A DNA stretch of 64,000 nucleotides, taken from positions 558,001-622,000 of the forward strand of contig JAFFSR010000251.1 in the NCBI GenBank assembly GCA_017163975.1, given 5' to 3'. Shown here one piece after another: positions 24,972 through 38,100 of this stretch. A model generated the notes under the pieces. That model saw only the letters and a list, made by a program, of their open reading frames with translations, made no database searches and had not been told where the DNA came from. The translations under genes were made by a program, and so were the position numbers. The stretch's first letter is position 1. Every line of letters begins with the position of its first letter. This DNA is from Anastatus disparis (taxonomy: Eukaryota; Arthropoda; Insecta; Hymenoptera; Eupelmidae).

Positions 24972-27900
24972 ATGAACAACACTGGTCATCACAATACTCC
25001 TAATGGCCATTTCAATAACTACGATCGTGGGGTAAGCAATAGCACGCTGGATCTCGTTTCTCCTTTAACACTTTCGAATCTAATTTCTCAGATTGCAGAG
25101 GTAACATTATACACTCGTACAATAATTCAATAGTAGAAAACTAACATCAATTTAGATTACTATTATGTTTTTTTTTTAACATTTCCACTAACAACATTAA
25201 AAATAACAATACTACATACCACTTTCCTTTTTTCACTATACTTAATGTGTAAGTTATTGGGCACCCTTCAATTACTGTACCTTACGTTAAAGCATTATAC
25301 AGTAGTTGGAGCACAGTAAATAAAAGCTTGCATTTATACGGTGAACAGACAATTCAGTAACTGACGCATTGGATAACCGTAATAAATTCTACTACATTAA
25401 TAACTCACAATTTTTCTCTTAAAATTATGTAATAGGGTATATGTTTAATGCATAGTTACCGACATTGCAGTTACTCGAATTTTTAATCTTTATTAAAAAA
25501 TTTTCGGAAATATCTTTATATCATGCTTTTTATTAATTAAAATAAAAGGCAATAATATAGAGATATTTATTACTCTACCGAATGAGCCACTGATGATCTC
25601 ATCAAGCTTCTTTTAAAACTATCTGAACCAATAAAATAGTTTAAATTAAATAAAAGATTAAAAAAATTTTTTTTATATTTACAGCTTGCTAATGGATCGG
25701 CATGGCCATCTTCAAGTACGGATGCATCAGCTGGAAGTAGCCCTAATTCTCACTTATACAGTCGTTCACCAGCGAATAGCGAACTCTGTACCGATTCGCT
25801 ATTAAGCAGTTTACTCAAAATCGTCGATACAGAACCAGATCATAGAAATAACAGTGAAATGCGAAGAACATCGCCCTGTGATTTGAGAATGACATCGCCA
25901 AATGGAATAAGGTTATCATCGCCAAGCAGTGAATATCATCGCAACAGTTTCAATGTTTTAAATAATCGTTGCCGTGATTGTGTTGAACAGAAAAATTGCA
26001 GAACTTGTCACAGGCCTGCTACAAACGTAAGAATCAATTTTTTTTTCAATTTCCTTTTTTTTTTTATTATTTAAACAAATTTTTAATCCCAAATATTTCT
26101 CTATTTTTTTTTAAATTTTATTTAACGTCACTATATTTATGCTATCTTTTTGATGCTAATTAGCGACGGAGATTTACAGTGTTTGTGAACAAAGCGCATG
26201 AATCGTATAAGTGGTGCTTGTATCAATCAGCTGCCTAGAGCGGGATTCGAACTCGAGTGCTCGAGATTACGAATCCATTGCTCTACCGACTGTACCACTA
26301 TTTTGATATTACATAATATGTAAATTATTGAACGTTCGCTTGTTAACGCTTTTTTCCATATTTTTAAATGAAAAAACATTTGTTGTAATTTCAGTGAAAT
26401 CAGTGATTTAAAGGCCTGATAAATCAAGATTATTAAATTATATAAGAAATTATTGTTATTTATTTAAAATTTTATTCATTCGAGTATTAGATAAAATACT
26501 TATTTACATATTATTTAATATCAGTAATAAAAATGATTCAAGCTAAATCTACCATCAAATGATTAAAAATTCATTACAGTCTATTGTTCGGCAGAATTCT
26601 TTAAACGGCGTTGAGTTATCGATGCTGCAGCCATTATCAAGTTCAGCACTTTATTGCGAGATACACTGTGATGCTCAACGATTTTACTGTCAGACTTGTT
26701 GCAAACCATATTGTTCGGATTGCGGTGTTCATCTTCACGCTGGCCATGTGACCGTTCATTTGATGGAGGCTATCGAAGCTGCTGCGATTCAAGCTAATAC
26801 TGTTATGACTGAAGCTAAACAAGGTATCATGGCTCTCAAAGAAGATCTTGAGGCTAATCGGGTAAGTTCATGTACTTTTTTTATATTTATCATTATTACC
26901 TAATAACTTCATCCATGTGGTATTTTCAAATATATTATTTTTATTTTCATCAAAAAGATTTAATTTTATTTAATATAGTAATCTTTTACGTTTATTGTTC
27001 AAACTAATATTTTTTTTATTCCTTAAAAGTTTAAATTGAACAACATAAACACGATGTTTAAAGTAAATTTTAAATGTAAATAATAAATTCATAATCTAAT
27101 GTACAAATTTTTAATCGCATAAAAAAATCTTTAAATTATTACAGCTTGCATCTGAAGCGTTGGAACAAAAAACTCAAGACGCAAAAGGAGAAGTGATGTC
27201 ATCTATGAATAAAATTGTTAAGGCTTTAGAAGCGCGTAAAGAGGAAATTTTTGAAGGTATTGAGAAAGCTCGAAAGATGAAGTTAGCTGCGTTACAAGCA
27301 AGGGACGAAGCTTTGAAAAGTGGCATTACTCGATTAAACAAAGCTCTAGAAAGGCTTACAGATGCAATGGACATGTCGTCGTTGGCTGGCAACCCCTTGG
27401 ATTTACTCGTGACAAAAGACATGGCTTCGGCAGAGGTAAATATTCCGCTTTGGATTTCTTTTGAATGCATGTATATTTTTCATGTAACAATTTGGTAATT
27501 TGATTTAGATATCTTCAATAGGTTTAATAAGATTATAGCTTAAATAAAATTTATTTACTAATCTAAATATTATTGGAAAATTGAAATTTTTATTTAACAA
27601 AAAACACAATTTTTTTGTTTTTATATTTTTTAAATTCAAAAATATTATGAAATGCATGAAATATTTTTTTATTGCAAACTTTTGATGCAATTTATTCTGT
27701 TTTTTTTAATAGAATTCATAGAATATATTTAATTTAGATAAAACTTTGATTAAACAGGTTTTCCAGATCAGGCAAAACCGTCATAGTTTACCACCACCTG
27801 AAGAAAGTTGGATATCCTTTACTGGAGGTGACCAACACATTATTTCAGCAATATCAACTCTTGGCTCCATAGTTGTCACCAATCCTGGACCTATTGGCGA

Positions 27901-29123
27901 TCGTCGTTTACGTGGACGTAATGGTGGCACTTCACCTCAGGTAAGAAAAATTCTCTAAACATTGATGATAAAATCATTGTTTAAATTCATTATTATTTTT
28001 AAATACAAATATTTTATAAATAAAATTTTAATTTTATTATTTTTTAGTTTTTCCTTCAGAATTCATCAGCACCAATGCCAAACCAATTAGTACCACTGGG
28101 TCCAATACCACGTGGTCGTGCTGTATCAGCTAGCACTTTCCGTGTATCTGTGCGTACTGGCCGAGCTGGTCAAGGACTTGCTGGTCTATTTAGACCAATC
28201 AAAATAATTGGTAATGCAAGTAAAAATGAAAAGGATAATCTTTGCAGACCATGGGGCGTTGCTTGCGATAGAGACGGACACATTATTGTCGCTGACAGAT
28301 CCAACAACCGTATACAAATTTATAGACAAGATGGTATCTTTTTAAGACGTTTTGGTGCTCATGGAACGCAACCTGGACAATTTGACAGACCAGCTGGTGT
28401 AGCTGTAGATGCACGTAGACGAATTATCGTCGCTGACAAGGATAATCATCGTATCCAGGTTTGTATATTTATTGATTTTTAATATTTTTTAATACACGAG
28501 AATGAAAAGTATTACAATTAATCTATTTGATATATCCAAAATAGATCTTAACAATGGAGGGAAACTTCCTGCTAAGTTTCGGTGGCAAAGGTAACGGTAA
28601 TGGTCAATTCAACTATCCATGGGACGTTGCTGTAAATTCCGAATGCCAGATCGTTGTATCAGACACACGTAATCATCGCGTGCAGCTCTTTAGTCCTGAA
28701 GGCATATTTCTACGCAAGTATGGATACGAGAATGCTCCCAATATGTGGAAACACTTCGATTCACCACGTGGTGTGGCCTTTAATCCTGAAGGTAATGTCG
28801 TTCTCACAGACTTCAATAATCATCGTTTAGTCATAATAGACGCAGATTTTATGAATGCTCGCGTTCTTGGTTGTGGATCTGATTGCGGCAAATCATTCTC
28901 GAGACCACAGGGTCTTGTTATCGATGACGAGGGCAATATTATTGTAGCCGATTCAAAAAATCATCGTATTCAGATCTTTGATTCAGCTGGTACCCTTAAA
29001 TGGAAATTCGGATCTCACGGAGATAAAAGCGATGAGATGGATAGACCTTCCGGCATTGCGTTGACCCCTGATGGTAGAATCGCTGTTGTTGATTTTGGCA
29101 ACAACCGGGTAATGATAATTTAA
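24972..29123 (+). CDS. wech: Wech / LIN-41 / TRIM71-type B-box, coiled-coil, NHL protein
   Basis: Seven coding exons, all joined in phase 0: 24972-25100, 25685-26026, 26580-26861, 27145-27435, 27758-27940, 28060-28458, 28545-29123 (stop TAA); 734 aa. The ATG is chosen because an in-frame TAA lies 30 nt upstream (24942). Residues 1-138 are Ser/Asn-rich. A compact Cys motif (C139, C142, C148, C151) resembles B-box 1. B-box 2 is clear: C183, H186, C194, C197, C202, C205, H210/H213. A coiled coil covers about 214-340, and six NHL repeats run from about 457 to the C-terminus, with repeated VAD.x.NHRIQ motifs and the ending [10 protein letters not shown], diagnostic of the LIN-41/TRIM71/Wech branch rather than Brat. 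There is no RING, and the filamin domain present between coiled coil and NHL in TRIM71 is missing; from memory fly Wech also lacks RING. Family role: RNA-binding NHL propeller in post-transcriptional regulation; in fly, integrin-linked muscle attachment. Exon 7 could instead start at 28048 (adds four residues). Fly Wech is somewhat longer. Confidence 0.93.
25567..25600 (-). mobile_element. SINE head fragment in wech intron
   Basis: Only CTCTACCGAATGAGCCACTG ATGATCTC remains from the 5' head of the SINE. Confidence 0.65.
26112..26300 (-). mobile_element. tRNA-derived SINE copy in wech intron
   Basis: Full-length minus-strand copy in the intron between exons 25685-26026 and 26580-26861, antisense to wech. 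Confidence 0.87.
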
Positions 29124-30285
29124 AAAGATAAAAAGTAACCAAGGGTCTAACGCGTTTTATATGTAACTAACGCGATTTTTAATTATGTTAACTGATTAAT
29201 GTAGTAAATTCTGGACGAAAGTTAAATTTTGATAAAAGTGAGAAAGTAGAACTTTGTCTTTTTGTCCGCTTCTCAAGTGTCAGGTCTTATGGCTCTGAGT
29301 TCAAACTTAAAAGACAAAACAAAAAAGAGAAAAAATGAGCAATATTTTCATACTGATTGTATATAAAATATGTGTGAAACCGTGTGTGTATAGTCTTGTT
29401 CGATATTTAAAAAAAAAAAAAAAAAAAACGTAATTAATTTTTACTTTTAACTTGCAATATATTAACGATGCTTTCGTCCAGGATTTGCCTAAAGATAAGA
29501 TAAATGTTTTTAAGTAACTCGACAAAAGTCGAGCTTACACTGTATTGCAGTATTAGTTATTCTCTTCTAAGAGAGAGAAAACGAAATATGGGGCAATGAT
29601 TTGATGGTAGAATCAAAAAAATAACGTTAATATTAAATAATTCATTTTATTTACTGCAATAACTTGAGAAGCTTAGAAAAGAGAGTGTAATTCTGCGTTT
29701 GTCGATTGCGATTTTAATAATAATTTTTTCGTTTTTATATTTGATATCGGTGAGCATCCACCGAATAATTTTATTAATTGATTGATTATGAGAGTACGTT
29801 TCATTTGGCTAATAGGAAAAGAGCTACGACGAATTTGATAATTATTTTTTTTTATTTTTTTCAAACACAAAATCGACGATTAATTGACGTCAGCAACATA
29901 GCATATCATATTGTTCTTTTCTTTAAAAAGATGTTGTGTGCATCGTAGTAATCGTTGCAGTGATTTTGCTTGTAACTGGAAAAAGTTATATTAATGAAAT
30001 CTTAACTGTAGATTCTAATAACGTATATCTAAAAAGTATAGTTGTAGTAAAAAAAAATAATTGTCATCTTTAACCCTTGTACCTTAAGGGGTCTAAAATG
30101 TGGTGTAAAAAATAGGATGGCGATAATTAGATCAAGTAAGTCCAAAGGATACATGGCTTTTATTTAAAAGGTATCAATTAGGATGAAAGTAGATTAGAGA
30201 GACAAAAAATTTTGAAAATCTTTTTTTGTTTTGGAAAGAGAGAATGATAGATTTGTGTAGGAATCAAAGTACATCATTGATATTG

Positions 30286-30291
30286 AATAAA
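30286..30291 (+). promoter_or_regulatory. Candidate wech poly(A) signal
   Basis: AATAAA at 30286, about 1.16 kb after the wech stop, followed by T-rich sequence. The LIN-41 family usually has long 3' UTRs, so a later signal could be used; the region is so AT-rich that chance hexamers are common. Confidence 0.3.
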
Positions 30292-33200
30292 GATTAAAGT
30301 TCTCCATTTTAACATTTATAGCCGAAAGATTCTTTGAAACTGCTACTAGTCGTGGATTATTGAATTCCTTTGACTCGTTAATATCACCAACTGATGTTTT
30401 TTATTACCGCATCCGAGTCTTTTTTTTTTTTATTTTATTGTAGACAATCGTTAATGCTTTTTTGACTGAAAATAACTTCAAGACTTTACAATTTTTAATT
30501 TTCTAGTAAAATTTTTTTAAGTGAGACTATTACCTAAGAATTATTAATTTAAATATGATTTCAAATCATTAATACTTTCGGAATTCAAAGAAAACGAAAT
30601 TAATCGGGGGAAAATCGGGTTTAAATTAAGTTTTTATAAATCATAAGATATGTCGATTGGCTTATATCATATATATTTATCAATTGTTATTTTACCACCA
30701 AAAATCAGTGTGTTGACATTTTGCAATTTCTTTTTTTTTGTTTAAATTCTAAATAAAATTTTTTATTTTAGCGAAAATAACTTTAAAATTTTGTCATAAA
30801 AATTTGTTTTTGAAAAGTAAAATTTTAGTTCATTATTTAAGTACGTCAATTGTCTTTGAAAGATTGAATCTTTCAAAAAAAAAACAAATAAATATTTTAG
30901 AGTCAGTATATTTTCTTTTTTTTTCTTGAAATATTACATTTTTAAAAAGAATAACATTAATTCTTGCATCTCTATAAAAGTAAGACTGAATTAAGACTGA
31001 GTAAAAGAATGCCAAGCTTTTTCGTTGTATGTTGTCCAACACACTAAAAGAAAATTACTACTAACAATGGTTTAGAAAATTAATCTCTAATCGTAATAAA
31101 TAAAAATATGGTGAAAATCCAAAAAAAAGAATGGCACATAATTGTAAAGTTCATAAAGTCTCCTTCCATAAAATAAAACTTGCGTGTTAATTATATCGTA
31201 AATTATAATTAAAGCATAAAATTAGGTCTTAGATACTCATTGTGTAATTTTAGTCTATTTTAGCTGATTTTAAATGAAATAAGTCGTTCCATCGATAATA
31301 ATTGATAAAGATTAACGTTTTTTTAGCTGCATGTTATAGTTTCTCTACCGTTTAATAACAGCGTAATATCTTGATAGAAACTAAATGATAAAACTGCAAG
31401 TTCGAGATTAATTTATCTTAAAATCAGATATATACAGGGTCTCTTTGTAAACTCGACAAAGTTCAAATTAAAATTAAATTTTCAGTTTAAGGGGCTTTCT
31501 TTTTTGATAAATTTAATTGTCATATAATCATTTTACTAAATCAAGGATATGAATATATAAAGGGAGGGTAAGGGACTTTTTTTTGACATATACACAAAGA
31601 GGCTTTGTGGCACAAATCAAATAATTACGCTTAAGAACACGAATAATTTCGATCTCTCCGCCATAATTAATAACCTAGTCACACATTCCGAAATGTTTTT
31701 TTTTAATCCGTTAAATTTAAAAATAATCAACTTCAAACTATCGAAAGGTTCTAAAAAACAGTCTGTAAAATTCGATATAATTATTTTTTTTACCAACAGT
31801 ACCTCGATAATCAAACAATAAATTTTTGCGAATGAATTTCTCATAAAATTTTTTGAATTAAGTATAAATTATAACTGAAAGTTACTTATAAAGTTACTTT
31901 TTAAAATATAAAAGAAAACACACAAGAATTCCATTGCACTTATTATCGGATGTTTATGTAGTTTTCAAATCTGGAAGAAAGGGTTTCTTCATAAAGAGCT
32001 AATTCTTCTTTGCCAATAATTATGTGATCTTTTAGCTTTTTTCGAGTGGGATATAAAAGTGCATTTAGTTTAATTCAAATATCCTCTTAGCGAGAAAATA
32101 GAATTTACTCTCAATATTATTATATCTTTTTAGCCTAATAATTCAATGTGAAATGTTGTAAAATCGTAATCTTCAATTTTGGCGATCGCAATTTGATGTT
32201 TATTGAAAAAATCATTGACAAACAAAAAAAAAAAAAAAATAACGTACAACTGCGAAATAAGACGAAGCCTCATTTATCATAATGCTCAACTATTTTATGA
32301 AAAAAGAACATAATTAAAATTTGAAATTGATGACAGTGAGGAAATTAAAAATCTCATTACAGTTTTATAAAATAATTGATCATTAAAAGAAAAAAAACTT
32401 TGTGACTTGACTAAAAAATAGAGGCTGAAATATTAAAAGAACTCAAGTCAACTTTAGTCATCCTTAGCGCTTAAAGAACAGCTAAGAAGCGATAATAATT
32501 AAGTGTACAAATCATAATTGTCGTCATAAGGACTCTAATAATCGACAAGCCAGAAATGAAAGGGCAAGTATTTTACAAATGGCCCAAAATGATTGAATTG
32601 GTGTAGGAAGACGGAAAGAGAGATTTGATGTTTTTATTGATGATTTGACAAAACGTCAAATCTATCTTGCTCTAAGAATATGATTTTTAACCGAATAATA
32701 TAAAATAAAGATTGTGATAAAAATATTAAAAACGAAAAAAAAAAATAATAAGTAGCGAGACTCAGCCTGCTAATGTTTGACTAAAATGTTTGCTGGGTAA
32801 GTTGTATCCTTTGGGAATTAAAAAAAAGATAAAGTTGTTACAATTTTAAGTATCCGCCATCTACATTATATGTAAAATAAAATTTTCATTGATAAAAGAT
32901 TTTTAGTCTTGAAACTTATAAGCTTTTTGAATTTTTCTTCATGGCGAGCTGTGAATTTGTGATCGAAGTTCATTAATAAATTCGGGAATGTTCCTTTAAT
33001 TTTTTTTTTTTTTTTCATTTTTTTAAAGAAAAAAGATGAGTATAACTACATCAGCGAGATATGGGGACATTACTGAATTCGTTGATGAGCTTCGTAAAAA
33101 TAATTTAGTGTTGTGCGATATCAGGTAGCTTGTGAGAACTCGCCTTTAAAGTTTCGAAAATAATTTTAATTTTACAAACAAAGAATTTTTCGAACTTACA

Positions 33201-33297
33201 GGATGACTAGAAAATATTTTTTTACTTAATCTTTTGTCGCTAAACGCGATCTGGTTCTTCAATCTTCCTTGATCTAAATTTAAAAATTACATCTTTA

Positions 33298-33333
33298 TCT
33301 CGTTGTTCAACGATATATCGTTGAACAACGAGA
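33298..33333. repeat. Perfect 36-bp palindrome
   Basis: Two 18-bp arms with no loop, TCTCGTTGTTCAACGATA and its exact complement, with weaker pairing continuing outward (CTAAA..AAAAATTA against TAATTTTTAG). Confidence 0.9.
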
Positions 33334-34257
33334 TTAAACTATAATTTTTAGATTTTAATATAATTGAAAAAAAAAAGAATTGTAAACAACACTGTAAGTC
33401 TTTAGAGGACAGTATAGTGATGTTTTATTAGTGAATTTACCAATAGATTTTAAGTTGTCATTACACAAATTATTTTTTAGACATAAGCGTGTTTTTAATT
33501 TCTTATTTTTAATAAGTACGGCCAGTATTTGGTTATTAATTAATATTATGGATTTATTCTTAAATTTTTAATGATCTTCAACAACTTAAATAATTATATA
33601 ACTTCTATTTTTTATTAAATAATAATTGGTATAATTATATTCTGGTTACGATTGTTACATCGATAAATATAAAGTTTAAGAAAAGCCGTTGATTATCGAC
33701 ACGTCATCTTACCATACAAAACTTTTTAATGATTAATTATTAAAATTTAAGAGAGTAAGGAAAAATAATAAAATTTTAAAATCGTGAAAAAAATGTACCT
33801 GTAATGTGCGTGTAATTATGACGTGTCGCCTCGGCGCAAAGTTCCTAATGTTCCTAATGCTTAATTTTTGACGAGGATTCTGGATTTTTTGTGAATGATG
33901 AAAGAAAAGTTTATTAAAAAAATAAAAAAAAAAATAAATGAAAATAATAAGAGAGAAAGATAGAATACACACACGGTCTACTGATGATAATGAATTTGAT
34001 GAAAAAATAATTATATCACAAAAACGCGTGCGAACATGTTTCTCGAGAATACCATGCATATGTTTTTAAACATCTCATTTTTTCCCCCTTTATAATTTTG
34101 CGATGCATGATTTAAGGGTGCGTGGGGGTGAGAGTTATGTATATGCAGCTCTAATAATAATTAAAAAAAAATCATTGTAGCAGCGTTAAGGTGATAATAA
34201 ACTATTATATATCATCAAATAACATTGTTTTTATTTCGTCCCTAATTCCTTTTTTTT

Positions 34258-34413
34258 TTTTTTTATTTAGAGATCGTCAGTGTGTTTGTGAACAAAGCAC
34301 TTGTAATATATACAGTGGTACTTGTATCAATCGACTGTCAAGAGCGGGATTCGAACTCGCAACCTCGAGATTACGAATCCATCGCTCTACCGAGTGAGCC
34401 ACTGACGATCTCG
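34258..34413 (-). mobile_element. SINE copy lacking its 3' tail
   Basis: Minus-strand copy that starts in the body block AGATCGTCAGTGTG and keeps a good head; the CGTCGC tail hairpin is missing. Confidence 0.85.
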
Positions 34414-34484
34414 ATAACTTATTACTATAGTTTATTATGAGACTTTATTTATTATGAAACCATTATTATTTTTACAATTGTTTT

Positions 34485-34545
34485 TTATTATTATTTTTTC
34501 TACTATTATTTTTTCTACTATTATTTTTTCTACTATTATTTTTTT
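34485..34545. repeat. Short tandem repeat, unit ACTATTATTTTTTCT
   Basis: Three to four copies of a roughly 15-bp unit in a row. Confidence 0.8.
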
Positions 34546-34568
34546 ATTTATTATTTATTATATTATTT

Positions 34569-35022
34569 ATCTTATATTTTACGTTTTTCTTTTAATTTTG
34601 CATCAATTTTTTGTATTATCAATGCAGCACATCGATATAGAATTTATTACATGAATTTTATTATGCAAACCTTTGAAATCTAGATAAATAATTTTTTATT
34701 TTATGTATATTACTCTTTAATTGTTTATGAGTAAATATATTTTAATACAATTACTTTTAATATTTTTAATTCAATAATAATTAGTTTTTAGATTGAATAT
34801 ATATCTTACGTTTTATGTTTTTCTTTTAATTTTGCAACAATTTTTTATATTATCAATGCAGCGCTTTGATATAGAAATTTTATAATGCAAACCTTTTATA
34901 AATAATTTTTTATTTTATATATATATATATTATTCTTTAAATGTTTATGAGTAAATACATTTTAATACGATTTCTTTAAATATTTAAAATTCAATAATAA
35001 TTAGTTTTTAGATTGAAAAATA
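34569..35022 (+). repeat. Tandem duplication of a roughly 225-bp unit upstream of gudu
   Basis: Unit 1 (34569-34797) and unit 2 (about 34802-35022) share long blocks in the same order: TTTTTCTTTTAATTTTGCA, TATTATCAATGCAGC, GTTTATGAGTAAATA and TCAATAATAATTAGTTTTTA. They differ by point changes and small indels, so the duplication is not recent. It ends about 160 bp before the gudu ATG. Confidence 0.85.
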
Positions 35023-35180
35023 TTACTACGTATTCCTTACGATTGTAGGAGGACTTGTTTGATCAATATAACCCACAAAATCAAGCAAAGTCGAATCTTA
35101 CGATGAACTTGACTCTTATTTTTATAGTTAGTGTTAGAAATTTTTATAATTTTACATAAATTTTAAATTTTATAATAAAT

Positions 35181-38100
35181 ATGTCGAGACGAAAAAAAGA
35201 TGCAGCTTCTGTTATAGAATTGCCTGAGTAAGTACATGAATCAATGATCATTTTAAGAAAAAATTCTTTCTTATTTCATAACCTATTCATTATATATAAA
35301 TAGTAAAGATGCAAATAATTAGCATCGCAATGATAGATAAATACAATGACGTTAAATAAAGTAAAATAAAAATTTAAATTATTAATTATTTATCATAATA
35401 AAACAAAATTTTTACAGGAATTGATTTTTTAAGAATACAGAATATTAAAAACATGTTTTAGCACTAAAAATTTTTTTTTATTATATTAATAAATAGTTAT
35501 TAAGAATCAATTTTTATTTCAATCCCTTTTTTTTTATTTTATTTAACGTCACTGTATTTATGGTATCATTTTGATGCTAATTAGCAACGGAGATCATCGG
35601 TGTGTTTGCGAACAGAGCACATGTTACAGTGGTGCTTGTATCACTCGGCCGCTGAGAGCGGGATTCGAACTCAGGGCCCCGAGGTTACGAATCCATCGCT
35701 CTACCGAGTGAGCCACTGGAGACCTATGTTTTTTCATTAATAAAAGCACAAATTAGGCTTAAAATAATAAATATCTACTTTATATATAATGGATTAATTT
35801 AACATCTAATAAAAAGATAAATAAATTTTAAATAAAAAAGCATAAAATATTTATCGCACAGTGGGGATGGGGAAACAGACGCGGGTTCTAATGCACCGGA
35901 GCAGCGATTAATTTCAATAGTAACAGGAGAGCCTTATGGACCACGAGTTAAACAGATCAGTGAACAGACCGAGGAAGCGAGCTCCGACGACGAGCCAGAT
36001 TCCGAGAGCGAAGATGAAAGTCGTAAAATTAAGGATGAAAATGCAGAAGTTCCTGCTGAATTTTGGCATATGCAAAAACTCGTTAAATACATGAAGGCGG
36101 GAAATCAAACAGCCACGACAGTTGCATTGTGCTTGCTCAAAGATTTTGATCTATCCAGTCGAGTACATATTTTCTACTTTTATTAATATAATATATTTTT
36201 ATTTTTTATAAACTGTGCTTGCGTTAAGTGGCTACTTTACTTCCTCTCAGCGAACAGTAAAGCATTCACTGTACGCGTTTGGCTATTAAAATCAAATACG
36301 TACCAAAGGAAGAAATAAAGAATTCTCTATTTCTCCTCCCTAGGTGCATTATATATTATTATTTTTCTATGGAATATTTAGTATCATGTGCTGCATAAGT
36401 GAATGGCAAATACTAAAATGAAATATGAGATCAGCACGCTCCTTTGCGGAAATATTTTTATTATCTTTACGCGAATAATTTTGTGGAATTTTAATACACC
36501 AAATTATAATGGTTTATAGAATATATTTTTTCAGAATCAGTAAAATTATTTTTTTTAACTTATTATTTGTTTATTTTACAATCCTCAAGTTTTTTTTTTA
36601 CAAACTACGTTTAATTAACGAATAGTATAACGCTTTTTACTAAATATTCTTTATACCAAAAAAAATATTTTGAAAAATTGAATCAATTAAAATTAATTGA
36701 TTCAATCTTTAAAGGAATAGTAAAGACCTTTTATTTAAACTTTTCGAGTGCTAGAGCAAAGATTTTTATATGGCAACTCCATATAAAAATCTCTGCCTTG
36801 TCACTATTATTTAAAAGAATCTAATCAACTCTCCGCAGATAATTCAAAAAGTAATTCACGAAATGGGCGGGCTAGAAATTTTGGTGAATTTATTGGAAAC
36901 GCGTGAAATAAAGTGTCAGCACGGCTCGTTGGCAGTTCTCTTACAAATATCATCATCAACGGAGATGAGACGACATCTTACCGATCTTGGTATTATCAGT
37001 CCTTTGATCGAATTATTAAAGCATCCAGCAAGAGATATTCAAGTACTCACCGTCGAAACTATGGCCAATATTGCTCTGCTGAAAAAAGCTCGCAAGCAGA
37101 TTCGTATTCGCTGCGGAGTGCCGCTTATTGTAAATTTTTTTATTCAATATATTATTTTCATTCGATAACTTGTTCAGTCCTATTTTTAATTAAATAAATG
37201 CTTATCGATTTAGTACTCTGTACAGGAGAAATATTCATTGATAAAGTCTCATCTTTATAAATTTTGTAATTTACATATTATTTTCTTTTTTTTTTAAATG
37301 TTAACTGAAAAGCTCGAGAATCATTAATAATTATAATCAATAAATACACTAGTATGATTAAAATTTAAAAATTTCTTCAAAGTATTTTAATCACTTATAA
37401 TTTCTTATAATTGATATCTTTATTGACAAGAATTAAAAAAAAAATATTTAAATAAAATCTATTTATTAAATTAACTTACAATCTTAACATTGTCAAGAAA
37501 TAATAAATATAATATATTTTTCTACGTAAAACTTAAAAAATAAAATTTTAAGCTAGACGTCATGGACGTACCAGATTCAGTGATCTTGCGAAAACCGGAA
37601 GATCTCGATGAATCGGAAAAGGAAATGTTAGCCGTGGCGATCGGCGGTGCTAAAGTACTCAATTCCTTAAGCAGCAGTCCAAAAATAAAAGAGCAATTAA
37701 GAAAACACGGTGCAATATTTATAATGGCTAGATTTTTAAAGTCACGAACTACAGAATTGATAGTACCAATGATGGGCGCTGTTCAGCAATGTTCAGATTT
37801 GGTAAATTTCTATTTATTATGATTTACTCATTAAATATAATCCAATAGAAATTTTAATATTTGATTCAATTAAAATTAATCACTAAAAAGTTAGAAAACA
37901 TCCACTGAACTTAAAATGACTTTCTCTTAGTCCACTAAAAAAAAATCTATTTAGTAAAAATTTTACTTGACTTTAACGAAATTTCACTGGATTACATTTA
38001 AAGAGTAAACTTTTTTATCGGATAAAAAAAATATTAATATACATTAACATAAATTAACATAAATTGTTTAGAAAGTTTTTAGACTGGCTTTCGAAAGAAT

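Larger units (their letters stand above)
29124..35180. other. wech 3' UTR and intergenic DNA up to gudu
   Basis: AT-rich, no coding gene seen on either strand. It includes an A-run at 29408-29427, the perfect palindrome at 33298-33333, a SINE at 34258 and a tandem duplication at 34569-35022. Small ORFs are A/T-run translations. Confidence 0.5.

Noticed and set aside
27174..27470. 98-codon minus-strand ORF
   Set aside because: Antisense shadow of the wech coiled-coil exon.
24972..29123. Brat / Mei-P26 as identity for the NHL gene
   Set aside because: The C-terminal NHL repeats and the ending [10 protein letters not shown] match LIN-41/TRIM71/Wech, while Brat ends differently and has another B-box arrangement.
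29124..30300. let-7 sites in the wech 3' UTR
   Set aside because: I searched by eye for CTACCTC and found none in this stretch; bulged sites cannot be excluded but are not supported.
34485..34545. CRISPR-like short repeats
   Set aside because: Simple tandem repeat without unique spacers, in a eukaryotic genome.
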